Origin: a virus
Virus record (IMG/VR): IMGVR_UViG_3300010412_000009
Coordinates: 1 to 64,000 of that record
Length of the DNA: 64,000 nt
Reading direction: 5' to 3' (one strand)
Below, piece by piece: positions 34,488-42,143 of this stretch. The position numbers were made by a program, and so were the translations under genes. Within the stretch, counting starts at the first letter, position 1. Each line of letters begins with the position of its first letter. Below the pieces are notes generated by a model. The model was given only the letters and a program-made list of their open reading frames with translations. It did not search any database and was not told the DNA's origin.

Positions 34488-34898
34488 TTAGTATTGAGAT
34501 AACTCCCATACATTATCTGAATTTAATCTAACCGACATAATATGCGGTAAATCCCATTCAGATGGTTTTATTATAGATAATATGACACCATTTTTATTAC
34601 TATCATACAAATGATAAATATCACCAACTTTAGGGGTAAATGAATATTTTGAAGATAAAACCAATTTATTTATCTCATACTGGTGATATAATTTTCTATA
34701 TTCATCTATAATCTCCTTAAACTTAACATCAAATAATGTGTTGATTTTTGATATTGACTCTTGTTTCGAAATATCAGTAATTTCTTGAGTAATTACTGGT
34801 GACGATAAATTAGTTGGGTATGGTAAAAGATGTGAAATGAATTTATCATTTTCATAGTCATACACAACATTATCAGGATATTTTCTATTTTTACCCAT
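34488..34898 (-). CDS. DUF2452-like protein (flavobacterial family)
   Basis: 136 residues. KYPDNVVYDYENDKFISHLL, PYPTNLSSPVI, then FTPKVGDIYHLYDSNKNGVI and LSIIKPSEWDLPHIMSVRLN agree with DUF2452, a conserved hypothetical family of Bacteroidetes: P-D-N-V-Y, L-P-Y-x-T-N, G-x-x-Y-H-L-Y and S-L-I-x-P-x-E-W landmarks are all present. Function unknown. It starts 6 bp after the IscA-like gene, so the two form one unit and may have been captured together from a host. Confidence 0.82.
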   Translation of the reverse strand: MGKNRKYPDNVVYDYENDKFISHLLPYPTNLSSPVITQEITDISKQESISKINTLFDVKFKEIIDEYRKLYHQYEINKLVLSSKYSFTPKVGDIYHLYDSNKNGVILSIIKPSEWDLPHIMSVRLNSDNVWELSQY

Positions 34899-34904
34899 AA
34901 AAGA

Positions 34905-35231
34905 TTAAAGAGAAAATGATTCTCCACAACCACAAGTTCTTGTTGCTTGTGGATTGTTAAATATGAATCCTTTACCATTTAAACCATCACTAAAATCAAG
35001 TGTGGTTTCGAACAAATATAAAAAACTTTTATTATCAACAACAATGGAAACATCTCCATGATCAAATTTTTGATCGAAATCCATCATCTCATTATCAAAT
35101 TCTAATTTATATGTCAAACCAGAACAACCGCCACTAGTTACTTTAACACGCAAAAAATGAGAGTCATCAAGGTTATCAGACTCTCTTAAATGTAGAATTC
35201 TTTTTTTTGCATTTTCCGTTATGTATATCAT
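34905..35231 (-). CDS. A-type iron-sulfur carrier (IscA/SufA/HesB family)
   Basis: 108 residues, full family length. The three cluster-binding cysteines are in place: VTSGGCSGLTY near residue 34 and TCGCGESFSL at the C-terminus. VDNKSFLYLFETTLDF matches the rest. The family hands Fe-S clusters to apo-proteins. HesB-like genes occur in marine T4-like phages. Possible client here is unclear; none of the phage enzymes in the window is an obvious Fe-S protein. Start at the ATG 35231 with a normal family N-terminus (MIYITENAKKRIL). Confidence 0.93.
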   Translation of the reverse strand: MIYITENAKKRILHLRESDNLDDSHFLRVKVTSGGCSGLTYKLEFDNEMMDFDQKFDHGDVSIVVDNKSFLYLFETTLDFSDGLNGKGFIFNNPQATRTCGCGESFSL

Positions 35232-35272
35232 GCAAGTATAATTTACTTACAAATATAAGGAAAGTTATTCAT

Positions 35273-35665
35273 TTAAACAATAGGCTTGTTTTGATTGAAA
35301 AATAAACTAACTTTTTCCCTATTTGAGGTTACTATAAAGTTAGTTAAAATTCCTGAATCTTTATATTCTTTAAGAGTTTTAACTACTTTTTTTAAATTTT
35401 CCTTATCTCTGAGAGAATTGTTTGTTTTGGACAATGAAATCAATGCCATGTTAACATTCTCTTTTAGATTAGATACTTTAACTATACTATCAACAGGACC
35501 TAATACTTGTTTGATATAATTCTCATTCAAAACAATTTTATTATTCCTTGTAGATTCCTTAATCAAGGAATCAGTTGTATTTTTTTTAGATTTAACAACC
35601 CCTTGAAGTTTATTTTTTATTATATCTTTCAATTGGTTTTCTGTAATTAAAAATAACTTCCCCAT
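35273..35665 (-). CDS. Small basic protein with capsid-targeting-like N-terminus
   Basis: 130 residues. MGKLFLITENQLKDIIKNKL is a variant of the shared cassette (ITENQ, then hydrophobic helix); LIKE followed by Ser near residue 37 is a possible cut. The remainder is basic and helical (KENLKKVVKTLKEYKDSGIL). No domain recognised. Late-type motif 14 nt upstream. Likely an internal head protein. Confidence 0.7.
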   Translation of the reverse strand: MGKLFLITENQLKDIIKNKLQGVVKSKKNTTDSLIKESTRNNKIVLNENYIKQVLGPVDSIVKVSNLKENVNMALISLSKTNNSLRDKENLKKVVKTLKEYKDSGILTNFIVTSNREKVSLFFNQNKPIV

Positions 35666-35679
35666 TGCTTATATTTTAT

Positions 35680-35688
35680 TATAAATAT
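35680..35688 (-). promoter_or_regulatory. late-type promoter motif ATATTTATA
   Basis: Minus-strand ATATTTATA, 14 nt before the ATG at 35665. Confidence 0.6.
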
Positions 35689-35704
35689 ACTGGTCTAAGG
35701 AAAA

Positions 35705-36727
35705 TTACTCTCCAAGAGTCGTAATTATTTTATCTACCACCAAATACGGATTTGCATTTGCTGCAGGTCTCCTATCTTCTAAATACCCTTTCCATCCGTG
35801 ATTTATAGTATATACTGGTATTCTAATTGACGCTCCACGATCTGAAACACCATAAGAAAATTTATCAATATGTTGAGTTTCGTGTTTTCCTGTTAACCTT
35901 TTATCGTTTTCACTACCATACACCGCAATATGTTCTTTATGTTTTTTACGCAATTTTTCACATATATCAATAAACAACTCTTGACCGCCGACTTCTCTTG
36001 TTTCATAATTTGAAAAGTTAACATGTAATCCTGCACCATTCCAATCACCATCAAGAGGTTTAGGTTTAAGTGTTATTCTAACTTTAAATTTTTCAGATAT
36101 TTCAAATAAAAGATATCTTGATACAATAAGATCATCCGCGGCTTTCTTAGGTGTAACCCCAAAAACTTGATATTCCCACTGTCCTTTTAATACCTCAGCA
36201 TTTGTACCTGTTAAATTAATACCAACTTGGAAACATCTTGTAGCGTGAACTTCAACAAGATCTCTTAAACTAACTTCATCATAACCAACGCCACAATAAT
36301 ATTCACCTTGTTCTTTTGCACGTCCAGTTTCATCAAATAATCCGTAAGGATGTCCCTTACTATCCAATATTGTATATTCTTGTTCAAACCCAAACCAAAA
36401 CGAATTCGTAAATTCAGATTCTATAATACGATTCCTATGATTGGATTTGTGAGGAGTCCCATCTGCATTATATACTTCACATAATACAATGTAGGTGTTA
36501 TAACTTCCAGTATCTTGATAAACACGAACAGGTTTTAATATACAATCAGAATCATTTCCTTCTGCTTGCTTTGTTGATGACCCGTCAAAAGACCACTCAG
36601 GTACGGTAGATAACATAAAAGGTTTAAAATCATCTGACGGATAATATTTAGTTTTAGATCTAATATTTGGTTCTGTTCCATATCCGTCCAACCAAATATA
36701 CTTCAAAGTTACAACTCTATCATTCAT
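35705..36727 (-). CDS. glnA: Glutamine synthetase, type II
   Basis: 340 residues, full length for the GSII (eukaryote-type) class also found in Bacteroidetes. Landmarks: YIWLDGYGTEPNIRSKTKYY at the N-terminus, PEWSFDGSSTKQAEGNDSD near residue 39, FGFEQEYTILDSKGHPYG near 112, GDWNGAGLHVNFSNYETREV near 226 and SDRGASIRIPVYT near 284. All substrate and metal residues I can place (the E-x-E pair, N-G-A-G-x-H-x-N, R-G-A-S-I-R) are present, so it is probably active, making glutamine from glutamate, ammonia and ATP. A very unusual phage gene; could support nucleotide synthesis or rewire host nitrogen sensing. Confidence 0.94.
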   Translation of the reverse strand: MNDRVVTLKYIWLDGYGTEPNIRSKTKYYPSDDFKPFMLSTVPEWSFDGSSTKQAEGNDSDCILKPVRVYQDTGSYNTYIVLCEVYNADGTPHKSNHRNRIIESEFTNSFWFGFEQEYTILDSKGHPYGLFDETGRAKEQGEYYCGVGYDEVSLRDLVEVHATRCFQVGINLTGTNAEVLKGQWEYQVFGVTPKKAADDLIVSRYLLFEISEKFKVRITLKPKPLDGDWNGAGLHVNFSNYETREVGGQELFIDICEKLRKKHKEHIAVYGSENDKRLTGKHETQHIDKFSYGVSDRGASIRIPVYTINHGWKGYLEDRRPAANANPYLVVDKIITTLGE

Positions 36728-36730
36728 ATT

Positions 36731-37105
36731 TTACAATTTTTCTTTCCCGAATAATATGCCGTGAAAATAAAAACTGTCACAATGCGTTATTTGAAATACT
36801 ATATCGTGAGCGTAATTTAATGTATCTTTAAATTCTTCAAAATGAATGACACCATCATAATCACTAACATATTTATTATTATAGTATAAAATAAATTGCC
36901 TGTCAACTACAATTCGATAAGTACTATCAACACTACGATAACTTGGGAGAACTAATCTTTTTGTATCCAAAGAATAACCAATATAATCTTCAAGACAGGT
37001 TTTACCTTGAACATCACCCATCACATCAAGAGATATTATCTCAATCAAAGGTTCTTTAGTACATGAAATAAATAATACCAAGAAAATAGCATATAGAATT
37101 CTCAT
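36731..37105 (-). CDS. Small lipoprotein
   Basis: 124 residues. MRILYAIFLVLFISCTKEPL is a lipoprotein signal with the lipobox FISC, so the mature protein starts at Cys15 and is membrane-anchored. The body is beta-type and unrecognised. It lies 3 bp upstream of the glutamine synthetase start and has its own Bacteroidetes-type promoter. Phage lipoproteins often serve in superinfection exclusion; that is only a possibility. Confidence 0.78.
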   Translation of the reverse strand: MRILYAIFLVLFISCTKEPLIEIISLDVMGDVQGKTCLEDYIGYSLDTKRLVLPSYRSVDSTYRIVVDRQFILYYNNKYVSDYDGVIHFEEFKDTLNYAHDIVFQITHCDSFYFHGILFGKEKL

Positions 37106-37121
37106 ATCAATTAATTTTACT

Positions 37122-37152
37122 CAAAGATAGGTTAAAAAAATGAAATAACAAA
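37122..37152 (-). promoter_or_regulatory. Bacteroidetes-type promoter
   Basis: Minus strand: TATCTTTG (37122-37129) with TTTG (37149-37152), 19 nt apart, upstream of the lipoprotein and glutamine synthetase genes. Confidence 0.72.
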
Positions 37153-37153
37153 A

Positions 37154-37615
37154 TTATTTCTTTTTACTTTTCTTACATTTAAATGGATCACGACTCCAAG
37201 ATCCAATATTATCAGCCAAATACAATCTACCTAATTGAACATCTTCACCCTCATTGAAATTGAGATTATATTTCATCACAATATGAGAATATACGTGATT
37301 ATCGTTGTTTTTATATGTTTTGGGTGAATTTACTTTAGTGTTGAATACTTTGAACATCGTTGAATTTCTAAAACTACCATCAGTATCAAACATAAATTGA
37401 GCGGCAATTCCAGGATAATAACAATTTATCCATTCTCTAAATCCGTTACCCTCATTTTTAGACCTGAATGGTGGGTTGTAGTTTTTAGTTGTTGATTCCG
37501 GTAAATAATGATTTTGACTAGCAGAGATATGCTGAGTTAATATATTTCTTTTTTCTTCCTCCGAAATATTATACACGTTAGTTTTGATTGGCATTTCTCT
37601 GAATATTTCTTTCAA
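37154..37615 (-). CDS. Protein with ISEEEKRNIL N-terminal cassette
   Basis: 153 residues from ATG 37615, or 146 from Met8 at 37594. NVYNISEEEKRNILTQHISA matches the shared cassette; LPE followed by Ser near residue 40 could be the cut. The body, FREWINCYYPGIAAQFMFDT then DGSFRNSTMFKVFNTK, looks like a small domain I have seen near peptidoglycan-related phage proteins, but I cannot name it. The end is Lys-rich. It overlaps the upstream cassette gene by 38 bp. Confidence 0.7.
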   Translation of the reverse strand: MKEIFREMPIKTNVYNISEEEKRNILTQHISASQNHYLPESTTKNYNPPFRSKNEGNGFREWINCYYPGIAAQFMFDTDGSFRNSTMFKVFNTKVNSPKTYKNNDNHVYSHIVMKYNLNFNEGEDVQLGRLYLADNIGSWSRDPFKCKKSKKK

Positions 37616-37997
37616 TCGATGGTTTTATTTGGTTTTGGAGAACATTTAGCGCCTCTATAATTGATCTAGATGATTTAAAGTCGCCACGAAAAACTGGACC
37701 ACTTAACAATGGATTTAAGAAATCGTGATAATTAACTTTTCTACCTAAATTCGCAAACTTCCTAGTGAAGAATTCTTGAATATCAAAAATCATCTCACCA
37801 CCATCACCCATTATAAAATATTTAAGAGTTTTATTTGATAAATCAGGTTTAACTCCAACTTGAATCGACCCATACGGACCTAATTTTATTGTAACTAAAT
37901 CAGTGGCACTTCTTATTTGCTCACTAATATCATTTTTAGTGATATTATATAATCCGAGTATTCTACTTTTCTCACTCTCAGATATTCTTGTTCTCAT
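37578..37997 (-). CDS. Protein with ISESEKSRIL N-terminal cassette
   Basis: 139 residues from ATG 37997, fixed by the ATATTTATT motif 13 nt upstream; ATGs further 5' would lie inside the promoter. MRTRISESEKSRILGLYNIT is a clear cassette; DISE followed by Gln near residue 27 is a site. The remainder (LGPYGSIQVGVKPDLSNKTL) is beta-type and unrecognised. Confidence 0.72.
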   Translation of the reverse strand: MRTRISESEKSRILGLYNITKNDISEQIRSATDLVTIKLGPYGSIQVGVKPDLSNKTLKYFIMGDGGEMIFDIQEFFTRKFANLGRKVNYHDFLNPLLSGPVFRGDFKSSRSIIEALNVLQNQIKPSIERNIQRNANQN

Positions 37998-38010
37998 AAC
38001 AATCCTTTCC

Positions 38011-38019
38011 AATAAATAT
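38011..38019 (-). promoter_or_regulatory. late-type promoter motif ATATTTATT
   Basis: Minus-strand ATATTTATT, 13 nt before the ATG at 37997. Confidence 0.55.
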
Positions 38020-38033
38020 ATCATAAACACAAA

Positions 38034-38066
38034 AAAAAAAATGGGTGACTAACCACCCATTTCTTT
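38034..38066 (-). terminator. hairpin terminator over the 38049 gene stop
   Basis: AAATGGGTG pairs with CACCCATTT around GACTAAC, with a long A/T tract downstream on the minus strand. The stop codon of the 38049 gene is inside the hairpin. Confidence 0.75.
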
Positions 38067-38906
38067 TTCAAATAAATCTAACCTCTCTTTAAGATTACCA
38101 ATAGTATCTGTAACATCTGTTAATAATTTTTTATCAACAAAATCAGTAAGACTATACCCCATAGATTTAAATGTTGCTATGTCATTATCACAAATCCCAA
38201 TAATTTCGATAAATTTATTGTTAATAGTTTTAATTTTGGTTTCAACCTTATCTATTTTGGAAACAGCATTTGCATGTTTTCTAATAGTATTTATAAGATT
38301 GAATAAATTTTCATCCAAGTAAAATAAGTTTTTACTTACTGCACTTGGACTAATATTAGTATCCTTTTCATTATAAAAATCAAATTCACCATACAAAGGA
38401 TCTGACTTATCAATTAAAATCACAAATTTAGTTTTTTTAGATATTATAAAATATATGTAGTGACTATTATTATAACTATTAAATAAATTATTATTTTTAC
38501 CTGAAATGCACCATCTAGTCCCTGAACCATATTTTATAGAACCTGCTTCAGTTTTAATGTGTAAGACAAATAAATTTTCGTCTTTATAAATTTCAGTAAC
38601 ATTATCTTCTTTGATAAAACTTTTCTCAAATTTAATATCCTCAGCCTCTCTAATAATAGTCGTTAAGACTGCAAAGTCTTTATATTGTTCTGAGTATATA
38701 TCTTTATTTTTAATATAGGGTAAAAGACTATCAAATTTTTTAACTACATCTTTAATAATTTTAGTTGATATTTTTAGAGTGGATGATAAATAGCACATAT
38801 AGTCCAGGTACTTTTTAGTTGGTGTAGTATCAGCTGCATTAAGAGAGTTAAAAGTCCTAGCATTAATACCGGAGTACTTCTTTCTAATATCATCCACTTT
38901 AGACAT
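38049..38906 (-). CDS. WCI-type domain protein, paralogous to the 31026 protein
   Basis: 285 residues. Central TEAGSIKYGSGTRWCISGKN, then YIYFIISKKTKFVILIDKSD, parallels the LAKGRSWCISRKGSG domain of the 631-residue protein at 31026. The conserved core is a Gly-x-x-W-C-I turn followed by strands. Here the C-terminus is helical and coiled-coil like rather than LRR. Function unknown. Confidence 0.72.
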   Translation of the reverse strand: MSKVDDIRKKYSGINARTFNSLNAADTTPTKKYLDYMCYLSSTLKISTKIIKDVVKKFDSLLPYIKNKDIYSEQYKDFAVLTTIIREAEDIKFEKSFIKEDNVTEIYKDENLFVLHIKTEAGSIKYGSGTRWCISGKNNNLFNSYNNSHYIYFIISKKTKFVILIDKSDPLYGEFDFYNEKDTNISPSAVSKNLFYLDENLFNLINTIRKHANAVSKIDKVETKIKTINNKFIEIIGICDNDIATFKSMGYSLTDFVDKKLLTDVTDTIGNLKERLDLFEKEMGG

Positions 38907-38956
38907 AATAATATTTTTTTATTGTTAGACAACAAAGATAACACTTTTTTCTCAAA

Positions 38957-38992
38957 TAAAAAAAAGAGGCAAACAAATTTACCTCTTTTTTT
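38957..38992 (-). terminator. intrinsic terminator
   Basis: AAAAAGAGG pairs with CCTCTTTTT around a 14-nt loop. It ends the RNA-repair operon, whose last gene stops at 39022. Confidence 0.78.
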
Positions 38993-39021
38993 GTAAAAAA
39001 TAACAAATTAAATAACACTAC

Positions 39022-39609
39022 TTATTGTTTCTGAATATTATCATCAATCAATACGTTCATTGGAATTTGTCCATTATACAAACTATCCACCTTTTCATCA
39101 TGATCAAGTAAAAATGTTAATATTTTATCCTTAATACCTGTTTGCTTAATCCCCTCAGACACTTTTGGACAATGAACAAAGTTTTCTAAGTTAGAAAGAT
39201 TTAGATCATCGACACAAACCCAAGATGTTACATCATTCGACTCCAAAAATTGTTTAATTTCAATAACTCTAATGTCTTCAAGGTTATTACCATTCTTAAC
39301 ATCATTAAGTGATGGAGTGTATTCCAAGGGCATTTTTACCACACCCTGAGATTTATAATACTCTCTCATCTCTTCAAGAGTTGCATGTTTTTTCCAATCC
39401 GAACTAATTACAATTTCTGCATTTGTTTTGATTAGAATTTCATTAAGAATTGCAACTGCCTTTCTATCAAAATTATCAAAACGGTGTAATACACTTAATT
39501 CAGACGAACTTTGTCCTCGTTTTCTTCGATGTCTTTGTTTAGTAAATCTACTTCCAAACTGTCTGGATGTTACGATTACCCCATCATGATCCAAAAAAAT
39601 TACTTTCAT
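39022..39609 (-). CDS. HAD-fold phosphatase, RNA-repair operon
   Basis: 195 residues. FLDHDGVIV near residue 5 is the HAD nucleophile motif D-x-D-G-V, and AEIVISSDWKKHATLEEMRE near 64 is motif II in the form seen in RNA-repair-associated HADs. VCVDDLNLSNLENF near 131 supplies the third motif. The start codon overlaps the ligase stop (ATGA, 4 bp), so it is the last gene of a kinase-ligase-phosphatase unit. It could remove 3' phosphates, the role of the phosphatase half of T4 PseT; inferred from context. Confidence 0.8.
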   Translation of the reverse strand: MKVIFLDHDGVIVTSRQFGSRFTKQRHRRKRGQSSSELSVLHRFDNFDRKAVAILNEILIKTNAEIVISSDWKKHATLEEMREYYKSQGVVKMPLEYTPSLNDVKNGNNLEDIRVIEIKQFLESNDVTSWVCVDDLNLSNLENFVHCPKVSEGIKQTGIKDKILTFLLDHDEKVDSLYNGQIPMNVLIDDNIQKQ

Positions 39610-40634
39610 AGTTTAGTAAATTCAGGTCTAATTGAATTCCATATCATATTATCAATATTATGTCCATTTCTAAGAGCGAAAAAATATCTCTTATTTGGAT
39701 TATTGATTATTGATAATGCAAACTCTTTTTGTGTTACATCACCAAGTAGTTCATTAACGTTTTCATATTCAAAGATAATGCCTTTTTTCTTAGTATCAAA
39801 GTGATTTCTAAGATTATTCTCATAATCTTTTATTTTTGAATAGAATTCGTCTGGCACATCTTCAAGAAGTTGAGACATACTACCTCCATTAGATAACACC
39901 TCCCAAACTGCGGTTGTCGAGATATTTGTCATTATCTTGTGTAACCTTAAGTACTCGTCACTCTTAATCTTAACCCTATCGTTATTTGAGAACTTAATAA
40001 CAAATCCTTCAAAATTAGATCCTATCATATCCTTAAGTGTGGAATAGTCAGAAATTCCATCATATTTCCTAACAACATCCACTTTTGATTCTTTAGATAT
40101 ATCTACAATATGAGAATATGAGTGTTCTGTACCACAAATAGTCTTAACAGCACCAAGTAACACTAGTTTTTCAACATCGCCATAATTAACAACAATCCTA
40201 TTCCAAGGAGCAATAAACTCATATAGATATGTTGTATTTACATCCAAAATAGAAGTATTCATACTATCTATAATTTGTTGAGCTGCAATTGCTTGATCTG
40301 AAGTAAAAGAACCTCTAGATGCTACAACCCACCTATCATTGTAATTAAATACAATAATTAACGATCCGTCCATTTTCTCATAAACTTCAAAATCTGACGT
40401 TGGTGAGTGCATATTTTCACTAAGGTTGAAAAACTTTCTAAATGGACGACCAACAATTTCACCTGTTATTTCATTAATAACTAAGCCACGAGCCATTAAT
40501 GTGATTTCATCCCATTTACCTTCGTATTGAGTATTCACACTATAATTCCATATACTTAAAGGAAAAGATGGGTGAAATTGTGATATCACCCATCCTTCTT
40601 CTTTATATTCCCGTAATCTATTTAATAATTCCAT
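39606..40634 (-). CDS. rnlA: T4 RNA ligase 1-like (Rnl1 family)
   Basis: 342 residues, near T4 RnlA (374). Nucleotidyltransferase motifs in order: VYEKMDGSLIIVF with catalytic Lys near residue 87, VVASRGSF near 103, YLYEFIAPWNRIVVNYG near 141, GSNFEGFVIKFSNNDRVKIK near 210-232. The N-terminal LMARGLVINEITGEIVGRPF is typical of Rnl1. In T4 this enzyme reseals tRNA cut by the host anticodon nuclease. It is flanked by a P-loop kinase and a HAD phosphatase. Confidence 0.93.
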   Translation of the reverse strand: MELLNRLREYKEEGWVISQFHPSFPLSIWNYSVNTQYEGKWDEITLMARGLVINEITGEIVGRPFRKFFNLSENMHSPTSDFEVYEKMDGSLIIVFNYNDRWVVASRGSFTSDQAIAAQQIIDSMNTSILDVNTTYLYEFIAPWNRIVVNYGDVEKLVLLGAVKTICGTEHSYSHIVDISKESKVDVVRKYDGISDYSTLKDMIGSNFEGFVIKFSNNDRVKIKSDEYLRLHKIMTNISTTAVWEVLSNGGSMSQLLEDVPDEFYSKIKDYENNLRNHFDTKKKGIIFEYENVNELLGDVTQKEFALSIINNPNKRYFFALRNGHNIDNMIWNSIRPEFTKL

Positions 40635-40638
40635 AGTC

Positions 40639-41070
40639 TTATAATTTTACTGAAAAACGATTTCTCATCTTTTCAATATGTTCATCAGGAACATTATGGG
40701 TATTGATTCCATTATGTCGGTTCTCAACAATTATTGAAAATACCATATACCCATAAGTTTCAGCCAATTCAAAATACTTATCCATTTCCCATTCCATAGT
40801 AAATGTATTGGACACACCAATCTTAGGTACACCCCATTTCATAGCATCCTCAACACCTTTTTGACAATCAATATGAGCCTCTTTCAACAATGAAGAATCA
40901 AACTCATATACGCCATCATATTGATGTCTATTAAGTATTTCACCTGTTTCAGGATCTTTACTAACATAAAAATAACTATCAGCCTCAAACATCAAATCTG
41001 ATATTGTTGATACCAATGTTGATTTGCCAGATCCTGGTAATCCTCTTACAATGTATAATATTTTTTTCAT
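40639..41070 (-). CDS. P-loop polynucleotide/nucleotide kinase
   Basis: 143 residues. YIVRGLPGSGKSTLVSTISD is a Walker A, and HIDCQKGVEDAMKWGVPKIG then VSNTFTMEWEMDKYFELAE resembles the AAA_33 kinase type common in phages. No phosphatase domain is fused, unlike T4 PseT, but a separate HAD gene lies in the same operon. The likely job is 5' phosphorylation of cleaved RNA before ligation. Confidence 0.85.
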   Translation of the reverse strand: MKKILYIVRGLPGSGKSTLVSTISDLMFEADSYFYVSKDPETGEILNRHQYDGVYEFDSSLLKEAHIDCQKGVEDAMKWGVPKIGVSNTFTMEWEMDKYFELAETYGYMVFSIIVENRHNGINTHNVPDEHIEKMRNRFSVKL

Positions 41071-41071
41071 G

Positions 41072-41809
41072 TTATTTCTTTTTCATCGTTGGTGATAGCC
41101 ACAAATTTTTACCAAACACCGCTTCCATAAATTTAGGTTCAATAGAATCAATTTCTGAAAACAATCTAAGTGTTTTTATTGTGTCAGCACGCATCATTTT
41201 ATCAACTTCCTCTCGAATTCTTTCAACACTAACAACCAATTCAAGTTTTTCAATCAAATTCGGTTGAAACATTGCAATCCAAACTTTAGGGTCAATTCTA
41301 AATCCTTTAGTTACTGAGAACCTCAGGGCTCTCAACATTCTAAGAGGATCATCCATAAAAGTAACCTTAGGGTCCAATGGAGTGATTAGAACTTTATCTT
41401 TAAGAGCGAATTTCCCATCAAAAGGGTCGATAATATTACCATCAACATCCTCTGCCATTGCGTTTACTGTGAAATCTCTACGAATCAAATCATCTTCAAG
41501 AGTTCCAAGCTCCAAAATAGGTCTTCGTGTCCCTTCAACATACCCAACCTCTTTTCTAGCCATAACAAAATCCGCAGTAGTTCCTTCAAATTTACTACCT
41601 TTAGGGAATTTTGCTCTGATTGTGAACATATCAGGTGTTGATAAGAATATTTCAAACCCTTCAGATTCCATCCAAGATTTCATCTCAAAGAATCCTTCTT
41701 CAACAGATTTACTACAATCGTCAAGAACAAATGTAAAATCAATATCTTTAGAATCAATACCTAACAATTTGTCCCTAACACATCCACCGACTTTAAATAA
41801 TTTTGGCAT
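41072..41809 (-). CDS. CCA-adding enzyme/poly(A) polymerase-like nucleotidyltransferase
   Basis: 245 residues, much shorter than bacterial CCA enzymes (about 400). Head-domain motifs are intact: FKVGGCVRDKLLGIDSKDID near residue 5 with G-G-x-V-R-D and D-x-D, DLIRRDFTVNAMAEDVDG near 106, and DDPLRMLRALRFSV near 150. The C-terminal body and tail domains are mostly missing. It could rebuild or complete tRNA 3' ends; most tRNA genes in the window do not encode CCA. It opens an operon with kinase, ligase and HAD genes. A TATCTTTG sequence lies just upstream at 41830-41837 without a clear -33. Confidence 0.87.
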   Translation of the reverse strand: MPKLFKVGGCVRDKLLGIDSKDIDFTFVLDDCSKSVEEGFFEMKSWMESEGFEIFLSTPDMFTIRAKFPKGSKFEGTTADFVMARKEVGYVEGTRRPILELGTLEDDLIRRDFTVNAMAEDVDGNIIDPFDGKFALKDKVLITPLDPKVTFMDDPLRMLRALRFSVTKGFRIDPKVWIAMFQPNLIEKLELVVSVERIREEVDKMMRADTIKTLRLFSEIDSIEPKFMEAVFGKNLWLSPTMKKK

Positions 41810-41881
41810 ATCTTAATTTCTTTGTATTACAAAGATACTATAATTTATTAGTACTAAAAAATATTATGAGGTAATTTTCAA

Positions 41882-42133
41882 TTAAAATTTATTCGCAATT
41901 TTAGTAATAAATTCAATTTCTTCATTTGATAAGAATAATCTGTTTTTACTCAATTTACTTAATAACTCTGAAAACATCTTATCATTAAGATTCTGATTAT
42001 CTTTAACATAAAATAATTCAGGATATTCCTCCTTCAATATATCAACAAGTTCACGTAGTTCAGACGTACTACAACTATCAATATACTCACTAGGATCAAT
42101 ATCAATATCACTACAAAGTTCAAAATTAGCCAT
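41882..42133 (-). CDS. Small acidic unidentified protein, 83 residues
   Basis: Helical, acidic (MANFELCSDIDIDPSEYIDS, then CSTSELRELVDILKEEYPEL). No known domain. It is 10 bp downstream of the 42144 gene and co-transcribed with it. Confidence 0.68.
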   Translation of the reverse strand: MANFELCSDIDIDPSEYIDSCSTSELRELVDILKEEYPELFYVKDNQNLNDKMFSELLSKLSKNRLFLSNEEIEFITKIANKF

Positions 42134-42143
42134 AATTTCTATT

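Noticed and set aside
38932-38939. TATCTTTG on the minus strand upstream of the 38049 gene as a promoter
   Set aside because: No TTTG element at 19-20 nt; the nearest is 12 nt away.
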